Positions 23,406-32,394 of a stretch of DNA of 64,000 bases are shown piece by piece. Both the position numbers and the translations under genes were made by a program. The stretch lies in assembly GCF_904848585.1 (NCBI RefSeq), contig NZ_CAJHCR010000005.1, positions 124,001-188,000 of the forward strand. The letters are read 5' to 3'. The notes under the pieces were generated by a model. The model was not told the DNA's origin. It did no database searches and saw nothing but the letters and a program-made list of their open reading frames with translations. Position 1 is the stretch's first letter. Each line of letters begins with the position of its first letter. The DNA comes from Paraburkholderia kirstenboschensis (GTDB taxonomy: Bacteria > Pseudomonadota > Gammaproteobacteria > Burkholderiales > Burkholderiaceae).

Positions 23406-25538
23406 ATGTCGTTGCTTGCTGACAGCTCCATGCACGTCCGTGAAATTCTGAACGTCGTCAATCATCAATTGGCGACACGTCCGACGAGCGAGCCAGTCGC
23501 TCAATCGTGGGCACGTTGCGTCAACGAATTCCAGCTCGACCCTTCCCGCTTCGTCACGCCGCCTATCCTCACGGACTACGAACTAAGCTCGCGCCGTGAG
23601 GCCATGGGCGATCTGATCGCGTGCTCGAAGCTGGAAATGACCACGCTCTATCAACAGCTGGCCGATCCCGAACTCGCCGTGGTGCTGGTCGACTCGGGCG
23701 GGGTGATCGTCCATCAGGTTTCGTCGGTGCCTTTCGCCGAAGCGGTCGCATCCGACGGCTTCCGCGTCGGCGCGTTGTGGAGCGAGCGCGAAGCGGGCAC
23801 CAACGGAATGGGCACGTGCCTCGCCGAACGCGACTGCATCGCCGTCTGCCAGCACGAGCATTTCTATCCGCGCTACACGTCGCTCACCTGCTCCGCCGCG
23901 CCGATCTTCGACGACAGCGGCGAGATTGCCGGCGTACTCGACGTCACGAGCCGCTCGAAGCTGCTGCAGCAACACTCGCTGGTGCTCGTCGGCATGTCGC
24001 GCCAGATGATCGAAAACCGTTTGCTCGATGCGCGCTACCGTCACGCGAACATGATCCACTTTCACAGCCGCCCGGAATTCGTCGGCACGCTGCATGGCGG
24101 AAAGCTTGCGGTAGCGGACGACAGCACCGTGCTGGCGGCGAACCGCAGCGCACTCTTCCAGCTCGGCTTCCGCTCGCTTAGCGAACTGCGCGGACGGCGT
24201 ATCGAGGAGGCGTTCAACGCATCGCTCGAAGACATGATCGCGCGCAGCATTCGCGGCTCGTTTCATCCGGTCACCGTGTACAGCGCCAACGCGACGAATC
24301 GCTTCTTCCTCGTCGCGCAGACCGCGCAAAGTGCGGCGGCACGCGTCACGCGTGTCGCCGTGACGGCGCCCGCGCCGCGCACGAGCGCACCGGAAAAGCG
24401 TCCACCGCCGGCCCGGCTCGATGAAATCGCGCATCTGGAGTTCGGCGATCCGCGCATGGCCTCGCAGATTCAGCTAGGCGTGCGCGTGGTCCAGCGCAAG
24501 ATCCCGATCATCCTCAGAGGACAAACCGGCACGGGCAAGGAAGTCTTCGCGCAGGCGTTGCATAGCATCAGCCCTCATTCGTCGGGGCCGTTCGTGCCGG
24601 TGAATTGCGCGTCGTTGCCGGAGAACCTGATCGAAAGCGAACTGTTCGGCTATCGTGCGGGCGCATTTACCGGCGCACAGCGCGAAGGACGCCGCGGCAA
24701 GATCGTGCAGGCCAACGGCGGCACGCTGTTTCTGGACGAGATCGGCGACATGCCGCTCGCATTGCAAGCGCGGCTACTGCGCGTGATCGAGGAGCACGAG
24801 GTCACGCCACTCGGCGCCGAGACCACCGTCAAGGTCAATTTCCAGCTGATCAGCGCGAGCCACCGCAACCTGCTCGAACTGGTGCACGGCGGGCAGTTCC
24901 GCGAGGATCTGTATTACCGGCTGAAGGGCGTCGAACTGAATCTGCCGCCGCTCGCCGAGCGCGTCGACAAGCTGCCGCTGATTCACCACCTGCTCGAGGC
25001 GGAAACCGATAACGATCCACCGGAGCTCACGAAAGAAGCCGAGCAGGCGTTGCTGAGCTATGCATGGCCTGGCAACATCCGTCAGTTGCGACATGTGTTG
25101 CAGATGGCGATTGCGCTATGCGACGGACAACCGATCCGCTGCGAAGATCTGCCCGTGGAAGTCACGCAACGCGATCCGCTAGTTGCGACGCCCTCCGTGT
25201 CCCACTCAGTTGCGCAGCCGGCGCCGCATCCGGACGACGACCCCGATCTTTCCGCGCTGAACGCTATCCAGTTGAATGAACGTGAGACCGTTCTTGCGAT
25301 GCTCGAGGAAAATCGCTGGAACGTCAGTAACGTGGCAAAGGCGCTGGGCATCAGCCGCAATACGCTGTATCGCAAGATGCGCCGGCTGCAAATCCGTCTG
25401 TCGCACGACGGCTCGGGACAGGACGGCGCCGAGCCCGACGACGCGGCCGACGAACAGGCCTTCGACGGTTCGCCGTCCGACGGATCGCCGCCCGACGGAT
25501 CGCCGCCCGACGGATCGCCGCACGCTCACAGCGCATGA
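23406..25538 (+). CDS. sigma-54-dependent activator, AcoR type
   Basis: Enhancer-binding protein of 710 residues that activates sigma-54 RNA polymerase. Domains in order: GAF-like sensor (about 70-200; GTNGMGTCLAE), PAS-like segment (about 230-300), AAA+ domain with Walker A GQTGTGKE (372-379), intact GAFTGA (419-424) for sigma-54 contact and Walker B LFLDEIGD (441-448), then a Fis-type helix-turn-helix near 640-675 (RWNVSNVAKALGISRNTLYRKMRRL). This plan is that of AcoR, which responds to acetoin or alcohols. The tail ends in four DGSPP-like repeats. The stop overlaps dmrB as ATGA, tying it to C1 genes; sigma-54-like sites before pqqA and xoxF are plausible targets. Confidence 0.92.
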   Translation: MSLLADSSMHVREILNVVNHQLATRPTSEPVAQSWARCVNEFQLDPSRFVTPPILTDYELSSRREAMGDLIACSKLEMTTLYQQLADPELAVVLVDSGGVIVHQVSSVPFAEAVASDGFRVGALWSEREAGTNGMGTCLAERDCIAVCQHEHFYPRYTSLTCSAAPIFDDSGEIAGVLDVTSRSKLLQQHSLVLVGMSRQMIENRLLDARYRHANMIHFHSRPEFVGTLHGGKLAVADDSTVLAANRSALFQLGFRSLSELRGRRIEEAFNASLEDMIARSIRGSFHPVTVYSANATNRFFLVAQTAQSAAARVTRVAVTAPAPRTSAPEKRPPPARLDEIAHLEFGDPRMASQIQLGVRVVQRKIPIILRGQTGTGKEVFAQALHSISPHSSGPFVPVNCASLPENLIESELFGYRAGAFTGAQREGRRGKIVQANGGTLFLDEIGDMPLALQARLLRVIEEHEVTPLGAETTVKVNFQLISASHRNLLELVHGGQFREDLYYRLKGVELNLPPLAERVDKLPLIHHLLEAETDNDPPELTKEAEQALLSYAWPGNIRQLRHVLQMAIALCDGQPIRCEDLPVEVTQRDPLVATPSVSHSVAQPAPHPDDDPDLSALNAIQLNERETVLAMLEENRWNVSNVAKALGISRNTLYRKMRRLQIRLSHDGSGQDGAEPDDAADEQAFDGSPSDGSPPDGSPPDGSPHAHSA
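25464..25523. repeat. 15-nt tandem repeat, four copies
   Basis: Four copies of GACGGATCGCCGCCC (first and last slightly changed) encode DGSPP/S units at the extreme C-terminus of the sigma-54 activator, ending 12 nt before the dmrB start. In-frame, so copy number can vary without frameshift. Confidence 0.85.
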
Positions 25539-26113
25539 CCCAGGCGCCCGCTCGCAAACTCGCGGATTTCAAGCCGGACGCGCGCTTCGCGTGGTGCGTG
25601 ACCGGCTCGGGCCATCTACTCGAAGAGTCGATCGAACTCGCGCTGGCGTTGCCGCGCACGGACCTTTTTCTCTCCGCCGCAGCCGAAGAAGTACTGCCGC
25701 TTTACGGCTGGAATCTGCCCAGACTGCGTGAGCGCTTCAACGTGTTCCGCGACAAGAGCGCGAGCGGCGTGCCGGTCGGCATGCTGTATCACGGCATGTA
25801 TCACACTGTCATCATCGCGCCGGCCACCAGCAATACGGTGGCCAAATGCGCGTTCGGCATCTCCGACACGCTGCCGACCAACATGTACGCGCAGGCCGGC
25901 AAGCAGTGCATTCCGGGCATCGTCTTTGCATGCGACACGGAACCGACCGTCGTCACTCAAAGCCCGAACGAATGGGTCGAACTGCGACCGCGCGCGATCG
26001 AACTCGACAATGTGGAGCGCCTGTCGCGCTTCGAATACACCACGGTCGCGCGCTCGCTGGATGAACTGAAGACGGCGCTCGATCAACGCCTCGCGACGCT
26101 CGACCTGGTATGA
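25535..26113 (+). CDS. dmrB: dihydromethanopterin reductase, flavoprotein DmrB
   Basis: FMN flavoprotein of the HFCD fold that reduces dihydromethanopterin to H4MPT, the last step of cofactor synthesis; DmrB was characterised from Burkholderia xenovorans, where it forms a 24-subunit cage. The 192-residue product shows the nucleotide-binding start FAWCVTGSGHLLEESI, the segment MYHTVIIAPATSNTVAKCAFGISDTLPTNMYAQAGKQ typical of the family, and IVFACDTEP. It overlaps the regulator gene by 4 nt and is followed 24 nt later by the DHPS-like gene. Confidence 0.9.
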   Translation: MTQAPARKLADFKPDARFAWCVTGSGHLLEESIELALALPRTDLFLSAAAEEVLPLYGWNLPRLRERFNVFRDKSASGVPVGMLYHGMYHTVIIAPATSNTVAKCAFGISDTLPTNMYAQAGKQCIPGIVFACDTEPTVVTQSPNEWVELRPRAIELDNVERLSRFEYTTVARSLDELKTALDQRLATLDLV

Positions 26114-26137
26114 CACGGCCCCCCGGCGCGTACTGAC

Positions 26138-27520
26138 ATGGACCACATCGTCTTCCTGACCGGCCGGCTCGCCGAAAAGAGTCTGCTCCGCGTGCTCGAA
26201 AGCATGGCGCCGACGCCGTTCAGTTGGGAAATCCGCGAGATCGGTCTGCAAGTCGCCGCGCTGATGACCGCCGACATGATCCGACGCCGTGTGCCCGCGC
26301 CGCTCGCGGCGCAGCGCGTGATCGTGCCCGGGCGATGCCGTGGCGATCTCGCGGCGCTGACCGAACACTACGGCGTGCCGTTCGAACGCGGCCCGGAAGA
26401 AGTGAAAGACCTGCCGCAGTTCTTCGGCCGCGAGGCGAAGCCGGTGGACCTTTCGCGCTACGAGACCGAGATTTTTGCGGAGATCGTCGACGCGCCGCGC
26501 CTCGACCTCGACGGCATTGCCGCGCGTGCGCGCGACTATGCCGCGCAGGGCGCGAATGTGATCGACATAGGCTGCTTGCCGGAAACACCGTTCCCGCATC
26601 TCGAAGACGCGGTACGCCGGCTGAAGGCCGAAGGCTATCGCGTGAGCGTCGATTCGATGCACACCGACGAGCTACTGCGCGGCGGCCGCGCAGGCGCCGA
26701 CTATCTGATGAGCCTGAACCTCGACACGCTGTGGATCGCGGACGAAGTGCCGTCCACGCCGATCCTCGTCGCACGCGATCCGCGCGACCCCGCTTCGCTC
26801 GACGCCGCCATCGAACTGTTCGCCGCGCGCGGCCGCGCGTTTCTTGCCGACCCGATTCTCGATCCGATCCCGTTCGGTCTCGCCACGTCGATCGCGCGTT
26901 ACGTGAGGCTGCGCGAACGCTATCCGGACGTGGCCATCATGATGGGCATCGGCAACGTGACCGAGCTGACCGAAGCGGACACGAGCGGCATCAACGCAGT
27001 GTTGCTCGGCATGGCGGCGGAGCTTCGTGTGAGCGCGGTGCTTACCACGTCCGTCAGCCTGCACGCGCGGCGGGCCGTGCGCGAAGCCGACGTCGCGCGC
27101 CGCGTGATGCATGCCGCCCGCGAGGCGCAGGTGCTGCCCAAGGGCATCGACGGCGATCTTGCGACCGTCCATGCGAAGCGTCCATTTCCATACAGTCCCG
27201 CCGAGATCGACGAATTCGCCCGCGCCGTGCGCGACCCTAACTTTCGCGTGCAGGTGAGCGCCGAGGCCATTCATGTCTACAACCGCGACGGGCATCTTCG
27301 TGGCGGCGATCCATTCGAGTTGTATCCGGACCTTCATCTTGAAGCAGACGGCGGCCACGCGTTCTATATGGGCGTGCAGCTCGCACGCGCCGAAATTGCG
27401 TGGCGGCTCGGCAAGCGCTTCGACCAGGACCAGCCGCTCGACTGGGGCTGCGCCGTGGAGCGGCCCGAGCAGGACCTGTCGGTCTGGTGCGCGCCCGGCG
27501 AGACGATGAAAAAACGTTGA
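26138..27520 (+). CDS. dihydropteroate synthase-like protein (methanopterin pathway)
   Basis: 460-residue protein whose central and C-terminal part is a TIM barrel related to dihydropteroate synthase: GANVIDIGCLPETPFPHLEDAVRRLKAEGYRVSVDSMHTDELLRGGRAGADYLMSLN corresponds to the pterin-binding core. The N-terminal 150 residues (DHIVFLTGRLAEKSLLRVLESM) are an extra domain, and the C-terminal 110 residues are also outside normal FolP. In the H4MPT route a condensation of hydroxymethyl-pterin pyrophosphate with the ribofuranosylaniline moiety replaces the folate step, and this protein is the obvious candidate. Not a housekeeping FolP: too long and in the wrong context. It converges on the cbb operon. 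Confidence 0.85.
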   Translation: MDHIVFLTGRLAEKSLLRVLESMAPTPFSWEIREIGLQVAALMTADMIRRRVPAPLAAQRVIVPGRCRGDLAALTEHYGVPFERGPEEVKDLPQFFGREAKPVDLSRYETEIFAEIVDAPRLDLDGIAARARDYAAQGANVIDIGCLPETPFPHLEDAVRRLKAEGYRVSVDSMHTDELLRGGRAGADYLMSLNLDTLWIADEVPSTPILVARDPRDPASLDAAIELFAARGRAFLADPILDPIPFGLATSIARYVRLRERYPDVAIMMGIGNVTELTEADTSGINAVLLGMAAELRVSAVLTTSVSLHARRAVREADVARRVMHAAREAQVLPKGIDGDLATVHAKRPFPYSPAEIDEFARAVRDPNFRVQVSAEAIHVYNRDGHLRGGDPFELYPDLHLEADGGHAFYMGVQLARAEIAWRLGKRFDQDQPLDWGCAVERPEQDLSVWCAPGETMKKR

Positions 27521-27542
27521 GCACGCACACAGCCGCAACCGT

Positions 27543-28253
27543 TCAGCGCGCTTCCGCCAGCGCTTCGTCCGCTTCGCTCATCTGCGCGAGCGCGCCACGC
27601 AGCGCGCCCATGGCCTGCGCATAGTCGTCGGCGCCGAAGACCGCCGAGCCGGCCACGAACACGTCGGCACCCGCCGCCGCGATCGGCGCGATGTTCGACG
27701 CCTTCACGCCGCCATCCACTTCGATCAGCAACGGCCGTCCCGTGCGCTGCATGGTTGCGTCAACGCGTTCGCGCAATACGCGTAGCTTTTCCAGCGTCTC
27801 GGGAATAAAGGCCTGGCCGCCGAAGCCGGGATTCACCGACATCACCAGTACCACGTCGAGCCGCTCGATCACATGATCGAGCACAGCGAGCGGCGTGGCC
27901 GGATTGAGCGCGAGTCCGACGCGCGCGCCGTGCGTCTTGATCAGTTCGATGGTCCGATGCACATGCAGCGACGCTTCCGGATGAAAGCTGATCGTGTTCG
28001 CGCCCGCTTCGGCAAAGCCGATCACGAGCGGATCGACCGGCATGGTCATCAGATGCACGTCGATCGGCACGCGCGTATGCGGCCGGATCGCCGCGCAAAC
28101 GAGCGGCCCGACCGTGAGATTCGGCACGTAATGGTTGTCCATTACATCGAGATGAATCCAGTCGGCGCCGGCTGCGGTGACGTCGCGAATCTCTTCGGCG
28201 AGACGCGCAAAGTCGGCGGACAGCAGCGAAGGAGCGATCAGAAAATCACGCAT
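27543..28253 (-). CDS. cbbE: ribulose-phosphate 3-epimerase
   Basis: Interconverts ribulose 5-phosphate and xylulose 5-phosphate in the regeneration phase of the Calvin cycle. TIM-barrel landmarks: IAPSLLSADFARL at the start, HLDVMDNHYVPNLTVGP with metal-binding His and Asp, DVHLM, VMSVNPGFGGQAF and EVDGGVKASN. Start at 28253 because AAGGAGA stands 6 nt before it; the upstream ATG at 28271 would include that site in the coding part. Last gene of the cbb operon, 14 nt after the aldolase. Confidence 0.94.
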   Translation of the reverse strand: MRDFLIAPSLLSADFARLAEEIRDVTAAGADWIHLDVMDNHYVPNLTVGPLVCAAIRPHTRVPIDVHLMTMPVDPLVIGFAEAGANTISFHPEASLHVHRTIELIKTHGARVGLALNPATPLAVLDHVIERLDVVLVMSVNPGFGGQAFIPETLEKLRVLRERVDATMQRTGRPLLIEVDGGVKASNIAPIAAAGADVFVAGSAVFGADDYAQAMGALRGALAQMSEADEALAEAR

Positions 28254-28267
28254 GCCTGTCTCCTTGC

Positions 28268-29305
28268 TCAATGATAACGGCGCGCCATCGCCTCGAGCGG
28301 CAATGGCTTGATGCGCGGCGCCTGCCCTGCGCAGCCGAACGCCTCGAAACGCTCGACGCAGACAGCGCGCGCAGCCGCCGTTGCCGCCTTCAACGCGGCG
28401 CGCGGGTCGAACTCGGCACGTGCATTCGCCAGCGACTTGCGCATTGCGCCGCTCATTGCGAGCCGAATGTCGGTGTCGATATTCACCTTGCGCACACCAT
28501 GCGCGATGCCGCGCCGGATTTCCTCAACCGGCACACCGTACGTGGTGGGAATCTCGCCGCCGTATTCGCGGATTATCGCGAGCCATTCCTGCGGCACCGA
28601 CGACGAACCGTGCATCACGAGATGCGTGTTCGGAATCCGCTCGTGAATCTCCACGATCCGGTCGATGGCGAGAATATCGCCGGTCGGCTGGCGGCTGAAT
28701 TTATAGGCGCCATGCGACGTGCCGATCGCAATCGCCAATGCGTCGACGCCGGTGGATTCCACGAAAATCTGCGCCTCGCGCGGGTCGGTGAGCAGATCGT
28801 CGCGTGTCAGTTGCCCTTGCGCGCCGACGCCGTCTTCCTCGCCCGCCGTGCCGGTTTCCAGCGACCCGAGACAACCGAGTTCCCCTTCGACGGAAACACC
28901 CACCGCATGCGCTGCGTCCACCACGCGGCGGCTCACGTCGACGTTGTAGTCATAGGTGGCGGGCGTTTTCTGATCGGGCAGCAACGAGCCGTCCATCATC
29001 ACCGATGTAAAGCCCGAACGGATTGCCTGCTGACACACCGCCGGACTCGCGCCGTGGTCCTGATGCAGCACGAGCGGAATGTCCGGATGCGCTTCGAGCG
29101 CGGCCAGCACGAGATGGCGCAGGTACGGCTCGCCCGCATACTTGCGCGCGCCCGCCGACGCCTGCAATATCACCGGGCTCGCAGTTTCTTCCGCGGCCTG
29201 CATGATCGCGTGAATCTGCTCCATGTTGTTGACGTTGAACGCGGGCACGCCGTAGCCGTGCTCGGCCGCGTGATCCAATAGTTGACGCAGTGCTATGAAG
29301 GCCAT
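28268..29305 (-). CDS. cbbA: class II fructose-bisphosphate aldolase
   Basis: Zinc-dependent aldolase of the Calvin type, 345 residues, making fructose 1,6- and sedoheptulose 1,7-bisphosphate. PLVLHQDHGAS carries the catalytic Asp and zinc His; GELGCLGSLETG the Glu and the loop; HGAYKFSRQPTG and MHGSSSVPQEWL further zinc and phosphate contacts; VRKVNIDTDIRLA the C-terminal phosphate site. Start at 29305 behind CGAGGAG. It lies between cbbT and cbbE. Confidence 0.95.
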   Translation of the reverse strand: MAFIALRQLLDHAAEHGYGVPAFNVNNMEQIHAIMQAAEETASPVILQASAGARKYAGEPYLRHLVLAALEAHPDIPLVLHQDHGASPAVCQQAIRSGFTSVMMDGSLLPDQKTPATYDYNVDVSRRVVDAAHAVGVSVEGELGCLGSLETGTAGEEDGVGAQGQLTRDDLLTDPREAQIFVESTGVDALAIAIGTSHGAYKFSRQPTGDILAIDRIVEIHERIPNTHLVMHGSSSVPQEWLAIIREYGGEIPTTYGVPVEEIRRGIAHGVRKVNIDTDIRLAMSGAMRKSLANARAEFDPRAALKAATAAARAVCVERFEAFGCAGQAPRIKPLPLEAMARRYH

Positions 29306-29337
29306 TGCAAACTCCTCGATGACGAATCGGATTTTGT

Positions 29338-31398
29338 TCACGCAGCGCGCCGTGCGACGCGACGGGCTTCGTCCACCACAGCCTGGGCGGTCAAGTGGAA
29401 ATGGTCGAACAGAGCGGCAGCCGGAGCGGATTCACCAAAGGTGTCGATACCTACCACGCCGCCTTCCAGACCCACGTACTGGCGCCAGAACGCGCGCACG
29501 CCCGCTTCCACGGCGACACGCGGCACGCCCGGCGGCAACACTGCATCGCGCCATGTGTCGGGCTGCCGGTCGAACACGCTGGTCGACGGCATCGACACGA
29601 CGCGCGCAGCGATACCCAAAGCGGCGAGCGGCGCGAGCGCATCAAGTGCGAGAGAAACTTCGGATCCCGTAGCAATCAGTATTACCCGAGATTCCATGTG
29701 TGGATGCGTGGACTCCGACGCATCGCGCCAGTCCCGCAGCACATAACCGCCCCGCTCGATTGCGTCGATCTGCTCGCCGTCCCGTTCGACGAACGGCAGG
29801 TTCTGGCGGCTCAGCAGCAGGCTCGACGGCCCCTCGCGCTCAATCGCGCTGGCCCACGCGCGCGCGGTCTCCACCGTGTCGCACGGACGCCAGACGTCGA
29901 GTCCGGGAATCAGACGCAAGCTCGCTGCGTGTTCAATCGATTGATGAGTCGGCCCGTCTTCTCCAAGGCCGATCGAGTCGTGCGTGAACACGAAGATCGA
30001 GCGCGTCTTCATCAGCGCGGCCATGCGCAGCGCGTTGCGCGAGTAGTCGGAAAACGTGAGGAATGTGCCGCCAAACGCGATATGCCCGCGATGCAGCGCG
30101 ATACCGTTGATCGCCGCGCTCATGCCGAATTCGCGCACACCGTAGTGCAGATAGTTGCCGGCTTGCAGGCCGGCTTCGTCGGCGTGAATATCCACGGCGG
30201 CTTGCCAGTTGGTGAGGTTCGAGCCGGTCAGATCGGCCGAGCCGCCCAGCAATTCCGGCAATGCCCGGGCGAGCACGGCGATGGTCTGCTGCGAAGCCTT
30301 GCGCGTCGCGATGGATTGAGCGGCGCTGTCCGCGTCGCGCAGCATCGCGCGAACGGTATCGCGCCAATGCGCGGGCAGCGCGCCTCGCGTTCTGCGCTCG
30401 AATTCGGCGGCCTCGTGCGGATAGTACTGGCGATAGGCTTCGAAGCGGCGGTTCCAGTCCGCCTCCGCCGCCTCGCCGCGCCCGCCCGCATCCCACTGCG
30501 CGCGGACCTCCTGCGGAATCGCGAACGGCGGATGCGGCCAGCCGAGTGCGCGCCGCGTTTTCGCGACCTCCTCGGCGCCGAGCGGTGCGCCGTGCACGTC
30601 GTGCGTGCCCGCTTTGGATGGGGACCCCTTGCCGATCACCGTGCGACAGCAGATCAACGTGGGCTTGCCAACCGCGCGTGCGTCCTGCAGCGCGAGGTCG
30701 ACAGCGTCGACGTCGTGGCCGTCCACGTCGCGCACCACGTGCCAGCCGTATGCGGCAAAGCGCGCGGGCGTGTCGTCGCTGAACCACTGCGCGACATGGC
30801 CGTCGATGGAGATGCCGTTGTCGTCGTAAAGCACCGTGAGCTTGCCGAGCTTCAGCGTGCCCGCGAGCGACGCCGCCTCGTGCGAGATACCTTCCATCAG
30901 GCAGCCGTCGCCGGCAAACACATACGTGCGATGATCGACGATCGCATGACCCGGCCGATTGAATTCGCGCGCGAGCAGTGCCTCGGCGAGCGCCATGCCG
31001 ACGGCGTTGGCGAGACCCTGTCCGAGCGGGCCGGTCGTCGTCTCGACACCCGGCGTCACGCCGACCTCCGGGTGCCCCGGCGTCCTGCTATGCAATTGAC
31101 GGAAGCGCTTGAGCTCGTCAACAGGAAGATCGTAGCCCGTGAGATGCAGCAGCCCGTACAACAGCATCGAGCCATGTCCGTTCGACAGCACGAAGCGGTC
31201 GCGATCGGCCCACGCCGGATTGCGCGGATTGTGTTTCAGATGCCGGTCCCACAGCGCGACGGCGATCTCGGCCATGCCGAGCGGCATGCCGGGGTGGCCT
31301 GACTTCGCCGCTTCGACGGCGTCGATCGCGAGCATGCGCAGCGCGTTGGCCATCACGCGGGTTTCAGGAAATGCAATGGATTCTGCGACGGCACTCAT
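29338..31398 (-). CDS. cbbT: transketolase
   Basis: Thiamine-diphosphate enzyme of 686 residues for two-carbon transfers in pentose regeneration. Seen: ALRMLAIDAVEAAKSGHPGMPLGMA at the N-terminus, FAGDGCLMEGISHEAASLAGTLKLGKLTVLYDDN (the ThDP motif GDG...N), then in the pyrimidine domain GVREFGMSAAINGIALH and THDSIGLGEDGPTHQSIEHAASLRLIPGL, and the C-terminal domain. Member of the cbb operon between cbbP and cbbA; probably a second copy besides a housekeeping tkt elsewhere. Confidence 0.96.
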   Translation of the reverse strand: MSAVAESIAFPETRVMANALRMLAIDAVEAAKSGHPGMPLGMAEIAVALWDRHLKHNPRNPAWADRDRFVLSNGHGSMLLYGLLHLTGYDLPVDELKRFRQLHSRTPGHPEVGVTPGVETTTGPLGQGLANAVGMALAEALLAREFNRPGHAIVDHRTYVFAGDGCLMEGISHEAASLAGTLKLGKLTVLYDDNGISIDGHVAQWFSDDTPARFAAYGWHVVRDVDGHDVDAVDLALQDARAVGKPTLICCRTVIGKGSPSKAGTHDVHGAPLGAEEVAKTRRALGWPHPPFAIPQEVRAQWDAGGRGEAAEADWNRRFEAYRQYYPHEAAEFERRTRGALPAHWRDTVRAMLRDADSAAQSIATRKASQQTIAVLARALPELLGGSADLTGSNLTNWQAAVDIHADEAGLQAGNYLHYGVREFGMSAAINGIALHRGHIAFGGTFLTFSDYSRNALRMAALMKTRSIFVFTHDSIGLGEDGPTHQSIEHAASLRLIPGLDVWRPCDTVETARAWASAIEREGPSSLLLSRQNLPFVERDGEQIDAIERGGYVLRDWRDASESTHPHMESRVILIATGSEVSLALDALAPLAALGIAARVVSMPSTSVFDRQPDTWRDAVLPPGVPRVAVEAGVRAFWRQYVGLEGGVVGIDTFGESAPAAALFDHFHLTAQAVVDEARRVARRAA

Positions 31399-31458
31399 CG
31401 AATGTCTCCTTCAAAACCTGCACTGGATGTCTCGCTTCAAAGCCGGAGCGTTAAAGGC

Positions 31459-32331
31459 TCAGGCCCTTGAGCGCCGGTCGATCAATTGCAGAATCATCGG
31501 CGTGAAGATGAGCTGCATGGCGAGCCCCATCTTGCCGCCCGGCACGACGATCACGTTTGGGCGCGACATAAAGGAGTCGTGCAGCATCGTCAACAGGTAC
31601 TGGAAGTCGATGCCTTTGGGCCGCGCGAAGCGGATCACGACAAAGCTCTCGTCGGGCTGAGGAATTTCGCGCGCGATAAACGGGTTCGACGTATCCACGG
31701 TCGGTACCCGCTGAAAATTCACATGCGTGCGGGAAAACTGCGGACAGATGTAGTTCACGTAGTCGGGCATACGCCGCAGGATCGTATCGACCACCGCCTC
31801 GTGTGAGTAACCGCGCATGGTCTGATCGCGATGCAGCTTCTGAATCCACTCCAGGTTGATGATCGGCACGACGCCGATCAGCAGATCCGCATGCCGCGCA
31901 ATGTCGATGCGATCGGTCACTGCCGCCCCGTGCAGGCCCTCGTAGAACATCAGATTCGTGCCGGGCTGCACGTCTTCCCACGGTGTAAACGTTCCTGCAT
32001 CCTGCTTGTAGAGCCGCATTTCAGTTTCGTCGTGGACGTAGTGGCGAAACTTGCCGGTGCCGCTCTCGCCATAGCTCGCGAACAGCGCCTCCAGTTCTTC
32101 GAGCAAATTCGCTTCGGGTCCGAAATGGCTGAAGTTCGGCACGCCGTCGCGCTCGTGCTGCTTCATCGCTTCGCGCATGCCGTTGCGGTCATAACGATGA
32201 AAGGCGTCGCCTTCCACGATCTGCGCGTTGATCTTCTCGCGCCGGAAAATATGGGTGAAGCTCTTCATCACGGTCGTGGTGCCGGCGCCGCTCGAACCGG
32301 TCACCGCGATGATCGGGTGTTTGACTGACAT
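31459..32331 (-). CDS. cbbP: phosphoribulokinase
   Basis: Makes ribulose 1,5-bisphosphate from ribulose 5-phosphate and ATP, one of the two steps special to the Calvin cycle. The 290-residue protein is of the proteobacterial class I type: P-loop GSSGAGTTT at residues 12-20, VEGDAFHRYDR with the catalytic Asp, FSHFGPEANLLEEL, and MFYEGLHGA with Walker B-type acid. Allosteric NADH control is known for this class. The gene sits between cbbF and cbbT. Confidence 0.97.
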   Translation of the reverse strand: MSVKHPIIAVTGSSGAGTTTVMKSFTHIFRREKINAQIVEGDAFHRYDRNGMREAMKQHERDGVPNFSHFGPEANLLEELEALFASYGESGTGKFRHYVHDETEMRLYKQDAGTFTPWEDVQPGTNLMFYEGLHGAAVTDRIDIARHADLLIGVVPIINLEWIQKLHRDQTMRGYSHEAVVDTILRRMPDYVNYICPQFSRTHVNFQRVPTVDTSNPFIAREIPQPDESFVVIRFARPKGIDFQYLLTMLHDSFMSRPNVIVVPGGKMGLAMQLIFTPMILQLIDRRSRA

Positions 32332-32394
32332 GCGCTTGTCTCCGGATAGTAGTGTTGTGTTCGGCCGCTTTTCGCGAGCTTGGGCTTCTTGCGC

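Noticed and set aside
25464..25523. CRISPR-like repeat array
   Set aside because: Repeats here and elsewhere are head-to-tail without spacers and are in-frame coding minisatellites; no cas gene is present.
26138..27520. Housekeeping dihydropteroate synthase (folP)
   Set aside because: The protein is too long, has extra N- and C-terminal domains and lies next to dmrB; a methanopterin role fits better.
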